In this document: piece by piece, positions 18,098 to 27,016 of the stretch
Numbering within the stretch: position 1 is the stretch's first letter
Layout of the letters: each line of letters begins with the position of its first letter
Assembly: GCF_016056305.1 (NCBI RefSeq)
Contig: NZ_JAECZC010000014.1
Coordinates: 1-64,000 of the forward strand
Origin: Amazonocrinis nigriterrae CENA67
Lineage (GTDB): Bacteria > Cyanobacteriota > Cyanobacteriia > Cyanobacteriales > Nostocaceae
Direction: 5' to 3'
DNA length: 64,000 nt
The notes under the pieces: generated by a model
Database searches by the model: none
The model's input: the letters and a program-made list of their open reading frames with translations, nothing else
What the model was told of the DNA's origin: nothing
Translations under genes and position numbers: made by a program

Positions 18098-18486
18098 ATG
18101 AATAAAGAAAAAGAAGTCCTGACAACGGATGCTGGCATTCCAGTTAGCGATAACCAAAACTTGTTGGGTGCTGGCGCACGCGGCCCGTTATTAATGCAAG
18201 ACTTTTATTTGAATGAAAAGGTAGCGCACTCTCATCAAGAGTTTATTCCACAAAGAGTTGTAAACGCCAAAAGCTCTGGTGCTTATGGGACTGTCACTAC
18301 CACCAATTATACCCAAGTAGGTAATCTTTTGAGATTCCTGCCAGTCTTGCCGCAGCTATGCAAGGTGTACCGCACTTGATCATTGAGCGATAGCTTACAC
18401 ACTTTGCAAAAGTCGATTCACCCAATCAAAAAGCAGTTGCTAAACCGCTCGGTCTCTTAACTGAAATTAAAATACTAACTCTCTAA
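18098..18486 (+). pseudogene. Catalase gene reduced to its N- and C-terminal ends
   Basis: The first 93-codon frame begins like haem catalases: LTTDAGIPVSDNQNLLGAGA, RGPLLMQDFYLNEKVAHSHQ, then IPQRVVNAKSSGAYGT. Similarity stops near nucleotide 18310. In a shifted frame the sequence resumes with IPASLAAAMQGVPHLIIER, an in-frame stop, then LTHFAKVDSPNQKAVAKPLG, resembling the extreme C-terminus of such catalases. The roughly 350-400 central residues, including the distal His/Asn haem pocket and the haem-ligand Tyr, are missing. This is an internal deletion plus frameshift and stop, so no catalase activity is expected. A short N-terminal peptide could still be made. Confidence 0.75.
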
Positions 18487-19245
18487 AATCTGACTGATTT
18501 ATTCAATGTGAGTTTGACAAACCTCCTAAAGGGCGAGGGAGGGGCAACGCAACAACAAGGGTTTTACTCTTCTCTCGTTGTAGAAAAGTGACTGGGGAGA
18601 GGTCATATAATCACTCATCGAACTCACATTCGACTTTCGATTTTAGATTGACCCTATGTCTGAAGCTAGGAGCTTGTCATTGAATTTTAGATTTTGGAGT
18701 TTATAGCTATGAGTTTTTTATATCCTGAGTTATGTTCTTCTTGGTTAAATTTTCTGTGGAATGAGAGTAATACTTGGGTTTAAGTGAATTTATCTATTGA
18801 GGTATACAAGGTAAGCAGAGAAAGATAAAAAAGCTTAACCCAAAGGTATTACGCTACAGACTAAGCTACAAAAAAATTCTATTCTCCCCAACCTCAAGGG
18901 CTTGCCAACACAATCGGTAATTTTAGGTTGGTCAAATACTAGGGACAGATAGTAGTACTATCCAAAGTTAGTTGAGTATTTTACAACTTACCAGTCGTGA
19001 AGCGTTTTATAACATGCCAATTAGCGACAACATCAGGGTTACGCCATTGGTACAGGTAATCATCGACCCTGGTAACCAGAGCAGTAACGGCACTATTTTT
19101 ACTGGTACTGTGCGAACTGTCTTTTCCTTCTAAAACCTGTATTCATATATTAGTCAATCCTCACAATCCAACCCACAAAATCAGCATCAGCTAGCTTCAT
19201 CGCCCGCAACTTATTATCCATCCAATTCATAAAAGGAAGCTTAAT
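18487..19245. other. Intergenic with porin remnant and small palindromic repeat
   Basis: Contains an inverted pair aatgtgagtt (near 18506) and aactcacatt (near 18622) enclosing about 110 bases, a likely small repeat element. The porin tail remnant at 18972-19133 is described separately. The last 110 bases should carry the MFS gene promoter. Confidence 0.45.
18972..19133 (+). pseudogene. C-terminal remnant of an OprB-type porin
   Basis: After a stop at 18969-18971 the frame reads LSILQLTSREAFYNMPISDN, IRVTPLVQVI, then NGTIFTGTVRTVFSF and a stop. It lines up with the last strands of the intact porin at 5142-6725: YRYKINDNISITPGLIWL and then NGDIFLGVVRTTFKI. The conserved aromatic terminus and the TVRT/VVRT motif make the assignment likely. 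No N-terminal porin sequence is visible upstream, so only the final two or three strands remain. Confidence 0.6.
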
Positions 19246-20439
19246 ATGGATTCAATTGAACATATCAGTCAGGGTAAGAACCGTAATCCAGTCTATCTTG
19301 ATAAAAACCTTCTGATTATTTTCTGTATTACTTTGATAGGTATACTGGGGGTTTCTAGTGTGACTCCAACTTTCCCCAAGCTAGCCCAAGAATTAAATGT
19401 ACCACCTCAAGATGTTGGATTACTGGTGACAGTATTCACCTTTCCTACTATTTTACTAACTCCTATTCTCGGTGTCTTGGCAGACCGATTAGGTAGAAAA
19501 AAAATACTCGTTCCCTCACTGATATTATTTGGAATTGCCGGAGTAGCATGTGGGTTTGTTCGCGATTTTAACCTGTTACTGATATTACGTTTCATTGAGG
19601 GCATGGGTGCAGCTTCCTTAAATTCTCTGAATGTGACACTGATTGGCGATCTATATTCAGGTAAAGAACGCACCGCTGCTATGGGTTACAACGCCAGTGT
19701 CGGTAGTGTAGGTACAACAACTTATCCAACTATTGGGGGAGCAATTGCAGTCATGGGATGGAATTATCCCTTTATGCTTCCCATATTGGCTATACCCATA
19801 GGATTGCTTGTTTTGTTTTCACTCAAAAATCCTGAACCAAAAAGCCAGCAGAATTTTATTGAGTACCTCAAAAATGCATGGGGAAGCGTCAGAAACAAAC
19901 AATTTTTTGGAATTTTCTTCAGCACAGTTGCAACATTCATGCTGCTCTATGGAGCCTTCATCACCTATTTGCCAATTGTGATGAAAAATTCTTTCAATGC
20001 ATCTGCTTTCACCATTGGCATTATGATCTCAAGTATGTCTGCTACAATTACAGTCACATCACTACAATTGGGCAGATTAACCAGAAAGTTCTCCAGCAAA
20101 ACTTTGATTAGAGCATCATTTGTCATCTTTGCTATAGCTCTAGCAATAATTCCTTTTATTCACAGTATTTGGCTGCTATTAATTTCTACGACGATTTTTG
20201 GACTAGGTCTTGGTATAGGCTTCCCCAGTATTCAAACTCTCTTGGCAGAGATGGCGCCCAAAGAATATCTAGCTGCAATTATGTCGATAAATGGAACCTT
20301 TTTAGGATTTGGGCAAACTTTAGGGCCACTATTAATGGGAATAGCTTTTGGCATTTGGGGAATTAATAGTGTTTTTTTCGTGGCTGCCTGCTTTTCACTC
20401 GCCACTCTTTTAGTGTTTAGGCGTTGCACATGTATGTAA
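19246..20439 (+). CDS. MFS transporter
   Basis: Major facilitator superfamily exporter of 397 aa with about twelve membrane helices. The diagnostic loop 2-3 motif is LADRLGRKKIL (near residues 79-89), followed by an RFIEGMGAASLN segment typical of drug-proton antiporters of the Bcr/MdtG-like group. Substrate unknown. A gap of about 180 bp separates it from the EthD-type gene on the same strand, so co-transcription is possible but not evident. ATG start follows aaaaggaagctta, an acceptable Shine-Dalgarno. The Cys-containing end RRCTCM is unusual but the frame is clean. Confidence 0.85.
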   Translation: MDSIEHISQGKNRNPVYLDKNLLIIFCITLIGILGVSSVTPTFPKLAQELNVPPQDVGLLVTVFTFPTILLTPILGVLADRLGRKKILVPSLILFGIAGVACGFVRDFNLLLILRFIEGMGAASLNSLNVTLIGDLYSGKERTAAMGYNASVGSVGTTTYPTIGGAIAVMGWNYPFMLPILAIPIGLLVLFSLKNPEPKSQQNFIEYLKNAWGSVRNKQFFGIFFSTVATFMLLYGAFITYLPIVMKNSFNASAFTIGIMISSMSATITVTSLQLGRLTRKFSSKTLIRASFVIFAIALAIIPFIHSIWLLLISTTIFGLGLGIGFPSIQTLLAEMAPKEYLAAIMSINGTFLGFGQTLGPLLMGIAFGIWGINSVFFVAACFSLATLLVFRRCTCM

Positions 20440-20617
20440 GAAATTAAGGCTATTCAGGAAAACTGGCATTATCAAACAACTTTATCCATTAGATTTTTGT
20501 CTTTAGAGGGCTTGATTAAATTAGCTAATTGTTTCGATGTCCTCAAGGAAAATCAAAGTTAGCGAATATCAGATTGTGCCTCAATCAAGACAGTAGATGT
20601 AGCAAAGGAAAGCAGTA

Positions 20618-22165
20618 ATGTTAGCAACAATTAGAAAATTCGATTATGCAGTCCGCGATCAAAAAGGTAAAGTATCTTTCTACGTTCTCTTATGGAAACG
20701 TAAAGGAATTTCTTTAGAACTTTTTGATGACTATTGGAGAGATGTTCACGGGCCAGTCTGTGCTAGACTACCAGGCCAGCATCAATACTGGCAGTTTCAT
20801 GTAGCTGCAAATGAAGGTGGTCTATGGCCAACCATTAACGGCATTGAATACACTTGTCCAGAAGCAGATCAATTTAATGGTATTGCCGAATTAACCTTTG
20901 AAACGGCAACCGATCGCGATCTCTGGTTTAAATCTGCTGCTATCCTGATGGATGACGAACATAATGTATTCAGTAAAGCCATTGGTTACAACACTAGTTT
21001 TGGTAATTCTCGAACTTATATTGATGGCATCCCCACAGGAGACCCCAACGGGAAATTAGGTGTAATTAAGTTTCACGTCATGGTGAAAAAATCTGATGCC
21101 GTGAGTGTGGAAGATTTTCGCCGATATCTTACCAATAGCTTTGCACCAGCTGTTATTCAAAGTGATTCTGTTCTCAAATTCCGCCTACATTTGTTTGAGG
21201 AAGTAGATAACTCTCGCCCGGACGCGGCCGGAGTTTCTCATTATGAATCCCCAGAAAAACAATATCAAGCTGCTTTTGAAATAGCTTTTGCTAATCCTTT
21301 GGAAATGGAAACATTCTTTGCTTCCAAAGAATATGCGATCGCTGTTAAAGACCAAGCGAGATATGTCCAGCGGCTTTTACCATTTCCCGAACGAACTGCT
21401 TACACTTTTGTTTACGACGGCAATATGACTCTCGCAGGTCAGCGGAGTTCCACAGTAGCAGAACTGATTGCAAATATTGGCGCAACTAATCAACTCAAGG
21501 AGGACGTAGTTAGTCTTATGTTAGAACAGAAACTTGTTTCCTACTCAAATGGTCACTCGAATGGTTATCAAACCAATAACACGACCAACATATTGTCTAA
21601 TAAACGAACTAACTACTACAAAGATTTATCCGCAGATTATTCTCGGCCTGGACTCGTAACTTCTTATGTAGCGAAGAAACTCATCGAAGATGCTGAGAAA
21701 ATTGTGGCAATGAAAGAAAGGACTTTGCCAGAAATTGGGCCTAATTACACCCTAGAACAAATTGAACAAGAAAACAAAGAATGGTGGCCTACCCATTGTG
21801 AGGCTTTGAGGCAGGGACGAGGCGATATATTAACTGGTGAGTATCGCGACGATTTAGTATATCTGTGTCAAGATGGCCCCTATCAAGGCTTGGAACAACA
21901 AAAAGAGCGCGAACAGCATTGGTGGGCATTAATTGCTCAACCAGGTGTGACGATGTGCTGGCCAATTGTCATGTTTCATGGTGAAGTAGTCTTCTTTGAA
22001 TGGAAGTGTGTGGATGATGAAACCAACGAAACACTCGCCAAGGGAAATGTCACCTGGATTCGCCGTGGACACAGAGGCGCCTGCTATCTGAAAACAGAAC
22101 AATTGACTTTCTACAGGGATGTTTTTGCCCCCAGTGAACTGCTGAAGTTAATCAAGACTGCCTAA
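20618..22165 (+). CDS. EthD-EthD-NTF2-like three-domain protein
   Basis: A 515-aa protein. Residues about 20-120 form one EthD-type dimeric alpha-beta barrel (FYVLLWKRKGISLELFDDYW, RDVHGP). Residues about 148-265 form a second (IKFHVMVKKSDAVSVEDFRR, YLTNSFAPAV). A low-complexity Asn-rich linker (about 303-325) leads to a C-terminal SnoaL/NTF2-like fold (about 380-510: WWPTHCEALRQGRGDILTGE, and VVFFEWKCVD). EthD barrels bind small hydrophobic molecules or act as degradative or cyclising enzymes; NTF2-like folds are also ligand pockets or isomerases. Catalytic activity is not predictable. It may act on the product handled by the upstream MFS gene, which is inference from position. Confidence 0.7.
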   Translation: MLATIRKFDYAVRDQKGKVSFYVLLWKRKGISLELFDDYWRDVHGPVCARLPGQHQYWQFHVAANEGGLWPTINGIEYTCPEADQFNGIAELTFETATDRDLWFKSAAILMDDEHNVFSKAIGYNTSFGNSRTYIDGIPTGDPNGKLGVIKFHVMVKKSDAVSVEDFRRYLTNSFAPAVIQSDSVLKFRLHLFEEVDNSRPDAAGVSHYESPEKQYQAAFEIAFANPLEMETFFASKEYAIAVKDQARYVQRLLPFPERTAYTFVYDGNMTLAGQRSSTVAELIANIGATNQLKEDVVSLMLEQKLVSYSNGHSNGYQTNNTTNILSNKRTNYYKDLSADYSRPGLVTSYVAKKLIEDAEKIVAMKERTLPEIGPNYTLEQIEQENKEWWPTHCEALRQGRGDILTGEYRDDLVYLCQDGPYQGLEQQKEREQHWWALIAQPGVTMCWPIVMFHGEVVFFEWKCVDDETNETLAKGNVTWIRRGHRGACYLKTEQLTFYRDVFAPSELLKLIKTA

Positions 22166-22329
22166 GTAAGGGGGAGCAGGGGAGCAGGGGAGCAGAGGAG
22201 CAGGAGTGCAGGGGTGCAGGGGTGCAGGGGAGAAATTTTTTCCCAATTCCCCATTCCCAATTCCCAATTCCCCATTCCCCAATGCCCCAGGAAATATGTT
22301 TGGCTTGAGTATAGGGTCAGTATTTGATT
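22166..22329. repeat. Short tandem repeats upstream of malQ
   Basis: Degenerate heptamers ggggagcagg and ggggtgcagg (about 22171-22232) are followed by ccattcccaattcccaattc units (about 22240-22285). The purine-rich and pyrimidine-rich blocks could pair loosely. This is short tandemly repeated repetitive DNA typical of heterocystous cyanobacteria. Confidence 0.7.
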
Positions 22330-23850
22330 ATGCCTTTTCCTAGAACTAGCGGTATTTTACTACACCCCACTTCTTTCCCCAGTCGGTTTGGTATTGGTGA
22401 CTTAGGGTTGGAAGCTTATCAATTTGTTGACTTTCTGGTAGACAGTGGACAGCAGCTTTGGCAAATATTGCCATTAGGGCCTACGGGAGATCATAATTCT
22501 CCCTATGCATCTTATTCAGCGATGGCAGGAAATCCATTGCTGCTGAGTCCTGAAGTATTGATAGAAAAGGGTTTCCTAGCTCCAGAAGACCTTTTTGATT
22601 TGCCAGAATATAGCACTGCAACAGTAGATTTCGAGCGGGTCATCCAAACGAAGATGCCTTTGCTGCAAAAAGCTTTTAAGAATTTTAAAGCCTATGCTTC
22701 ATCTATTCAGTGCAAGGAATTTGAACAGTTTTGTCAAACTAGGGCTTACTGGCTAGATGACTATGCTCTATTTATGGCGCTCAAGTATGTTCACGGTGAT
22801 GCCAAATGGAATACTTGGGAACCAAATCTGGCCAAACGTCAACCAGATACAATTCAGCAATGGCAACAACGATTAAGCCATGAGATTTCTTACTATAAAT
22901 ATCTTCAGTTTGAGTTTTTCTCTCAATGGTCAAACTTAAAGCGTTATGCCAATGAACGTGGCATCCAAATTATTGGAGATATTGCGATTTACGTTGCCCA
23001 CGATAGCGCTGACGTTTGGTCTCATCCCCAAATCTTTTGTCTTGATGAACAAACAGGTGAACCTGCATTGATGGCAGGAACACCACCAGACTACTTTAGT
23101 ACCACTGGCCAACTATGGGGTAACCCAGTTTATGATTGGGTGCAGTTACAGAAAGAGGACTTTCACTGGTGGGTACAGCGCTTCCAAACTATCCTTGATT
23201 ATGTAGACTTGATTCGGATTGATCATTTTCGAGGCTTCCAAGCATTCTGGGCAGTTTCAAAGGGCGAAACAACAGCTGTTAATGGTGAATGGATGCAAGC
23301 TCCTGGGGAGATTTTCTTTCAATTACTCAACCAAAAGTTAGGCAAACTGCCAATCATAGCCGAGGATTTGGGAGAAATCACACCAGATGTGGAAGCTTTG
23401 CGTGACCAGTTTGAATTTCCTGGGATGAAAGTTTTACAGTTCGCTTTTGGTTCGGGGTCTGATAATCCTTTTTTACCGTTCAATTATCCCCGCAACTGTG
23501 TGGTTTATACTGGCACTCACGACAATGACACAACAGTAGGCTGGTTTAATCAATTACAAGACCAAGATTCCAAAGCAGTTTTTCACTATTTAGGTTGTAC
23601 CAATCCTGCCGATATCCACTGGGATTTAATTCGGTTAGCATATAGTTCTGTAGCTAATCAAGCGATTATTCCTCTACAAGATATTTTGGGATTGAATACT
23701 TCTGCGCGGATGAATTTACCCGGCCAAAATTTAGGTAATTGGGGATGGCGTTATGAATCTGCGGCTTTAACCAAACAACTGCGCGATCGCCTCAAAAGCA
23801 TGACCGAAACTTATGGACGAGCTTTGACTCACAGTAGTTTGCAAGTATAA
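22330..23850 (+). CDS. malQ: 4-alpha-glucanotransferase (amylomaltase, GH77)
   Basis: Cytoplasmic disproportionating enzyme that transfers 1,4-alpha-glucan segments between maltodextrins, needed in glycogen breakdown and recycling. The 506-aa length from ATG 22330 is typical. GH77 signatures are present: N-terminal SGILLHPTSFPS, nucleophile Asp in LIRIDHFRGF, acid/base Glu in IAEDLGE, and the third acid in YTGTHDNDTT. The C-terminus RMNLPGQNLGNWGWRY is also diagnostic. A TTG two codons upstream is an alternative start. It stands near GH63-like and (20 kb away) GlgX genes, consistent with a local carbohydrate theme. Confidence 0.95.
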   Translation: MPFPRTSGILLHPTSFPSRFGIGDLGLEAYQFVDFLVDSGQQLWQILPLGPTGDHNSPYASYSAMAGNPLLLSPEVLIEKGFLAPEDLFDLPEYSTATVDFERVIQTKMPLLQKAFKNFKAYASSIQCKEFEQFCQTRAYWLDDYALFMALKYVHGDAKWNTWEPNLAKRQPDTIQQWQQRLSHEISYYKYLQFEFFSQWSNLKRYANERGIQIIGDIAIYVAHDSADVWSHPQIFCLDEQTGEPALMAGTPPDYFSTTGQLWGNPVYDWVQLQKEDFHWWVQRFQTILDYVDLIRIDHFRGFQAFWAVSKGETTAVNGEWMQAPGEIFFQLLNQKLGKLPIIAEDLGEITPDVEALRDQFEFPGMKVLQFAFGSGSDNPFLPFNYPRNCVVYTGTHDNDTTVGWFNQLQDQDSKAVFHYLGCTNPADIHWDLIRLAYSSVANQAIIPLQDILGLNTSARMNLPGQNLGNWGWRYESAALTKQLRDRLKSMTETYGRALTHSSLQV

Positions 23851-23973
23851 TCAGCCTTGAACTATAAAGGCTATTTCTCTGTCTATATCTGCGTTCAGAA
23901 AACAAAGCTGTTGCGATCGCTTTTGTCGTGGCAGCAGCCCTATAATCCACTGATAACTGTAATACCAATACCT

Positions 23974-24552
23974 ATGTCATCTACACTTAAAATCCTCGCC
24001 TTTGCTGGCAGTACTCGCATTGATTCTTACAATAAAAAATTGGTAAAAATTGCGGCGGGTGGCGCTCAAGCCGCAGAAGTAGAAGTGACTTATCTAGACC
24101 TACGGGATTTGCCTCTACCTCTTTTTGATGAGGATTTGGAAGCTCAAGAAGGTTTACCTGCCAATGCTGTGGCTTTCAAAGACTTGCTGATTTCTCACCA
24201 AGGATTGCTAATTGCTTCACCTGAATATAATGGTTCACTCACAGGAGTTTTGAAGAATGCCATTGACTGGGCATCCCGTCCATCTCCCAATGAACCCCCA
24301 TTGGCTGCTTTTGCAGATAAGGTTGCTGCAATTATGAGTGCTTCACCTGGCGGGCTTGGTGGTCTGCGGGGGTTGTCTCACCTGCGGAATATCCTGGAAA
24401 GTCTCGGAGTTTTGGTGCTTCCCCATCAGGTAGCCGTACCCAAAGCTTACGAAGCTTTCAACGCCGATGGCAGCTTAAAAGCTCCCCAAAAGCAGGAAGC
24501 TATTGAGAAGCTAGGTAAGAATGTAGCAAACATATTACTGAAGCTCTACTAA
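23974..24552 (+). CDS. NADPH-dependent FMN reductase family protein
   Basis: Flavodoxin-fold quinone/FMN reductase of 192 aa, cytoplasmic, moving electrons from NAD(P)H through FMN to quinones, azo compounds or free flavin. Visible motifs are the phosphate-binding loop AGSTRIDSYNKKL (near 11-23) and the isoalloxazine-contact SPEYNGSLTGVLKNAIDW (near 82-99). ATG 23974 is chosen because the family motif ILAFAGSTR then begins at residue 7; an upstream in-frame start at 23857 would add 39 residues with no family similarity. It is 123 bp downstream of malQ on the same strand. Confidence 0.9.
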   Translation: MSSTLKILAFAGSTRIDSYNKKLVKIAAGGAQAAEVEVTYLDLRDLPLPLFDEDLEAQEGLPANAVAFKDLLISHQGLLIASPEYNGSLTGVLKNAIDWASRPSPNEPPLAAFADKVAAIMSASPGGLGGLRGLSHLRNILESLGVLVLPHQVAVPKAYEAFNADGSLKAPQKQEAIEKLGKNVANILLKLY

Positions 24553-24916
24553 ATTTTTCACAACCTTCTCAACTGGATGCACTCAGGCTATTAAGCTCAT
24601 AAACCTAAAGATTGCAAATCTCAGTTAGATCAGGACTTACGCAGCGAGATTATTTGCTGAGTTCGGGAATAGGGCATTGGGCATTGGGGATTTTTTTCTG
24701 TCCCATGCCCCATACCCCATGCCCAGCCCAAACCCTTAATTTCTCGTTTCCCATGCGTAAGTCCTATAGATAAAAGTATCATCGGGTGGGCTAGACAGCC
24801 CACCCTGATTATGCAATTCAAATAATCTGTTTTATTTTCCTCTCACGAATGGGAAATGCTATTAAAGCAACTTGCCTGCGCTGCTTAATTGCTGAAAGCC
24901 CAGCAGAAAGAAACTC
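24553..24916. other. Intergenic with small inverted-repeat element
   Basis: Holds the 134-bp element at 24632-24765 and about 150 bp that should contain the aquaporin-family promoter. No gene is seen. Confidence 0.5.
24632..24765. repeat. MITE-like element with GGACTTACGCA ends
   Basis: Perfect 12-bp terminal inverted repeats: aggacttacgca (24632-24643) and tgcgtaagtcct (24754-24765). The interior consists of cattgggcattgggg and ccatgccccat tandem-like runs that can fold back. No coding capacity. Confidence 0.65.
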
Positions 24917-25726
24917 ATGAATACTTTCACAAATTGGAAAACCCTCAATTGGTCTGAATATGGTGCAGAACTCCTGGGAACTGCATTCAATCTCTTAATT
25001 GGATTCAGCATCATCACGTTCAATTTTGGCAAGGGCTTGCCTATGGAGCATCTCATCCCCGCAGAAAGTCCTCGTTTACTAATTAATGGTCTGATCTTTG
25101 CTGGTAGTGGGGCACTATTTACCATTTCGCCATTGGGAAAACTGAGTGGCGCTCACCTCAACCCTTGTGTGTCACTGGCTTTTTGGTTACAAGGCAAGAT
25201 GCATAAACGTGACTTAATAGGGTATATTATTGGGCAATTATTGGGGGCAATACTGGGCACATTTGTGGTGACAAATTTGTGGGGTAAATACGCTCTCAGT
25301 GTCAATAATTGCATGACTTTACCAAGCAAAAGTTACGCCCTTTGGTATGTATTTTTAGCTGAGGTTTTCATGACCTGTCTGTTAATATTATCGATATCTA
25401 TCTTCTTAAGTCATCGTCGGCTATTACGCTGGACACCTTTAATGGTGTGGTTACTTGTGGCAACTATGGTCTGGTTGGGAGCGCCAATTTCTGGTACTAG
25501 TCTGAATACGGCACGCAGTATTGGCCCTGCTTTCATCTCATGGTTCTGGCAAGACCAGTGGCTTTATTGCATTGCACCACCACTAGGGGCATTAATTGGT
25601 GTAGGAGTTTTTCGACTAATATCTATGGGTGAACGCGAAGTTTTAACAGGAAAACTTTTTCATGTTCACCATTATCCTTGCATTTTCAAAAATGTTAAAG
25701 TGCCACATCTGAAGAAGCAGTACTAG
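24917..25726 (+). CDS. Aquaporin/MIP-family channel
   Basis: Integral membrane channel of 269 aa with about six helices and the two half-helix signatures of the major intrinsic protein family. Both signatures are altered. The first is GAHLNPCVS (NPC instead of NPA, near residues 80-88). The second is GTSLNTARS (NTA instead of NPA, near 195-203). Members carry water, glycerol or small neutral solutes, and the changed motifs may alter selectivity. ATG 24917 follows agcagaaagaaactc, a modest Shine-Dalgarno. It stands 93 bp before the SDR gene on the same strand. Confidence 0.85.
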   Translation: MNTFTNWKTLNWSEYGAELLGTAFNLLIGFSIITFNFGKGLPMEHLIPAESPRLLINGLIFAGSGALFTISPLGKLSGAHLNPCVSLAFWLQGKMHKRDLIGYIIGQLLGAILGTFVVTNLWGKYALSVNNCMTLPSKSYALWYVFLAEVFMTCLLILSISIFLSHRRLLRWTPLMVWLLVATMVWLGAPISGTSLNTARSIGPAFISWFWQDQWLYCIAPPLGALIGVGVFRLISMGEREVLTGKLFHVHHYPCIFKNVKVPHLKKQY

Positions 25727-25819
25727 ATTTAATCCTACACCTATTCACAGAACTTACTTGATTTCCATGTAAGGATTCAGTTCAAACTCAAACAAATATC
25801 AAAATCAAGAGTAAATACA

Positions 25820-26593
25820 ATGAGTAAACTTGAAGGTAAAGTAGCTTTAGTAACTGGCAGCAGCAGTGGAATTGGTCAAGCTATTGCCGTGCGTTTGGCT
25901 CAAGAAGGTGCAGATGTTGTAATTGACTATCGCTCTCATGTGGAAGGAGCTGAAGAGACTCTATCAAAAGTGGAAGCTGCTGGACACAAAGGTTTAATTG
26001 TAAAAGCTGACTTAAGTGTCATCAGCGACATCCGCCAGCTGATAAACCAGGGTATTCAACACTTTGGTAAAATAGATATTTTAGTGAACAATGCTGGTAT
26101 CGACGGCAGAAATGCAGACTTCTGGGACATCACTGAGGCAGACTATGATGCAGTGCTGAATCTTAACCTCAAAGGCACATTTTTTGCTACTCAAGCGATA
26201 GTACAGCATCTCATTGAAAGCAAACGAACTGGCAAAATTATCAATATTAGTTCTACCCATGAGGAAATAGCATTTCCTCACTTCACTTCCTATTGTGCCA
26301 GCAAGGGCGGTGTGAAGATGATGATGCGTAATTTAGCAGTTGAACTGGGGCCTTTGGGCATCACAATTAACAACGTAGCTCCAGGAGCAATTGAAACACC
26401 AATCAATAGTAAGCTATTAAACGATCCTGAAAAATTGCGATCGCTGTTGAAGAACATTCCCTTGGGTCGCTTAGGCAAGCCAGAGGATATTGCACCGATA
26501 GTTGCTTTTTTAGCTTCATCAGATGCCGACTACATCACAGGCGCAACCTTTTATGTAGATGGGGGTTTAAGCCGCAACTATCACGAGCAGTAA
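25820..26593 (+). CDS. Short-chain dehydrogenase/reductase (glucose 1-dehydrogenase-like)
   Basis: Classical SDR of 257 aa, NAD(P)-dependent, cytoplasmic. Motifs: cofactor loop TGSSSGIG (12-19), NNAGI (near 90-94), catalytic Ser in INISST and the Tyr-x-x-x-Lys pair in SYCASKGG, then PGAIETP and the C-terminal GATFYVDGG. The closest named group is glucose/ribitol 1-dehydrogenase-like SDRs, but substrate cannot be assigned from sequence. It follows the aquaporin-like gene and precedes the inverted-repeat element at 26679. Confidence 0.9.
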   Translation: MSKLEGKVALVTGSSSGIGQAIAVRLAQEGADVVIDYRSHVEGAEETLSKVEAAGHKGLIVKADLSVISDIRQLINQGIQHFGKIDILVNNAGIDGRNADFWDITEADYDAVLNLNLKGTFFATQAIVQHLIESKRTGKIINISSTHEEIAFPHFTSYCASKGGVKMMMRNLAVELGPLGITINNVAPGAIETPINSKLLNDPEKLRSLLKNIPLGRLGKPEDIAPIVAFLASSDADYITGATFYVDGGLSRNYHEQ

Positions 26594-27016
26594 GTATTAT
26601 TGCTCCTATAGAACTTAGTCTAAACTACATTTTGTAGGGGCAATTCATCAATTGCCTTTACATAAAAATCAAATATTCATATCATGTCCGTTTAAACACT
26701 TATGATACCTGTGGAGGTCGGGAATTGGGAATTGGTGAGCCAGCGCGGTCTTGGGGGTTCTCCCCCAATCCCCACTCACGAGCGGTCGTGGGGGCCCCGA
26801 GTCCCCCATGAGCGACTGGCGTTAGCGCAGCGTTAGCGACGCAGGAGCGTCACCCGAAGGGGAATTGGATTTTACTATTAGTCATCACATCTTACCCATT
26901 ACCCATTACCCATTACCCATTACCCATTACCAGGCAAACCGACTATATCGTAAGTAATTAGCCGAACTTGATATTAGAACTTTTTTAACTCCCAAAATTC
27001 AAAACACAAAATCGCT
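26594..27016. other. Intergenic occupied by inverted-repeat element A
   Basis: Most of this gap is element A (26679-26974). Some 40 bases separate it from the GH63-like start, so the element may influence that gene's transcription. The 85 bases before the element include aggggcaattcatcaattgc, a short piece also found in the repeats near 30040 and 63190. Confidence 0.55.
26679..26974 (+). repeat. Inverted-repeat element, copy A (296 bp)
   Basis: The ends are imperfect 30-bp inverted repeats (26679-26708 against 26945-26974, 22 of 30 matching). Outer bases are atatcatgtccg and cgaacttgatat. The interior carries the GC-rich cggtcgtgggggcccc module and five copies of a cattacc-type heptamer (about 26893-26931). 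A nearly identical reverse-oriented copy lies at 44260-44534. It encodes no protein, so it is probably a non-autonomous mobile element. Confidence 0.75.

Noticed and set aside
18890-18945. Short + frame reading PQPQGLANTIGNFRLVK before a stop
   Set aside because: Looks protein-like but is too short to assign to the porin or catalase remnants.
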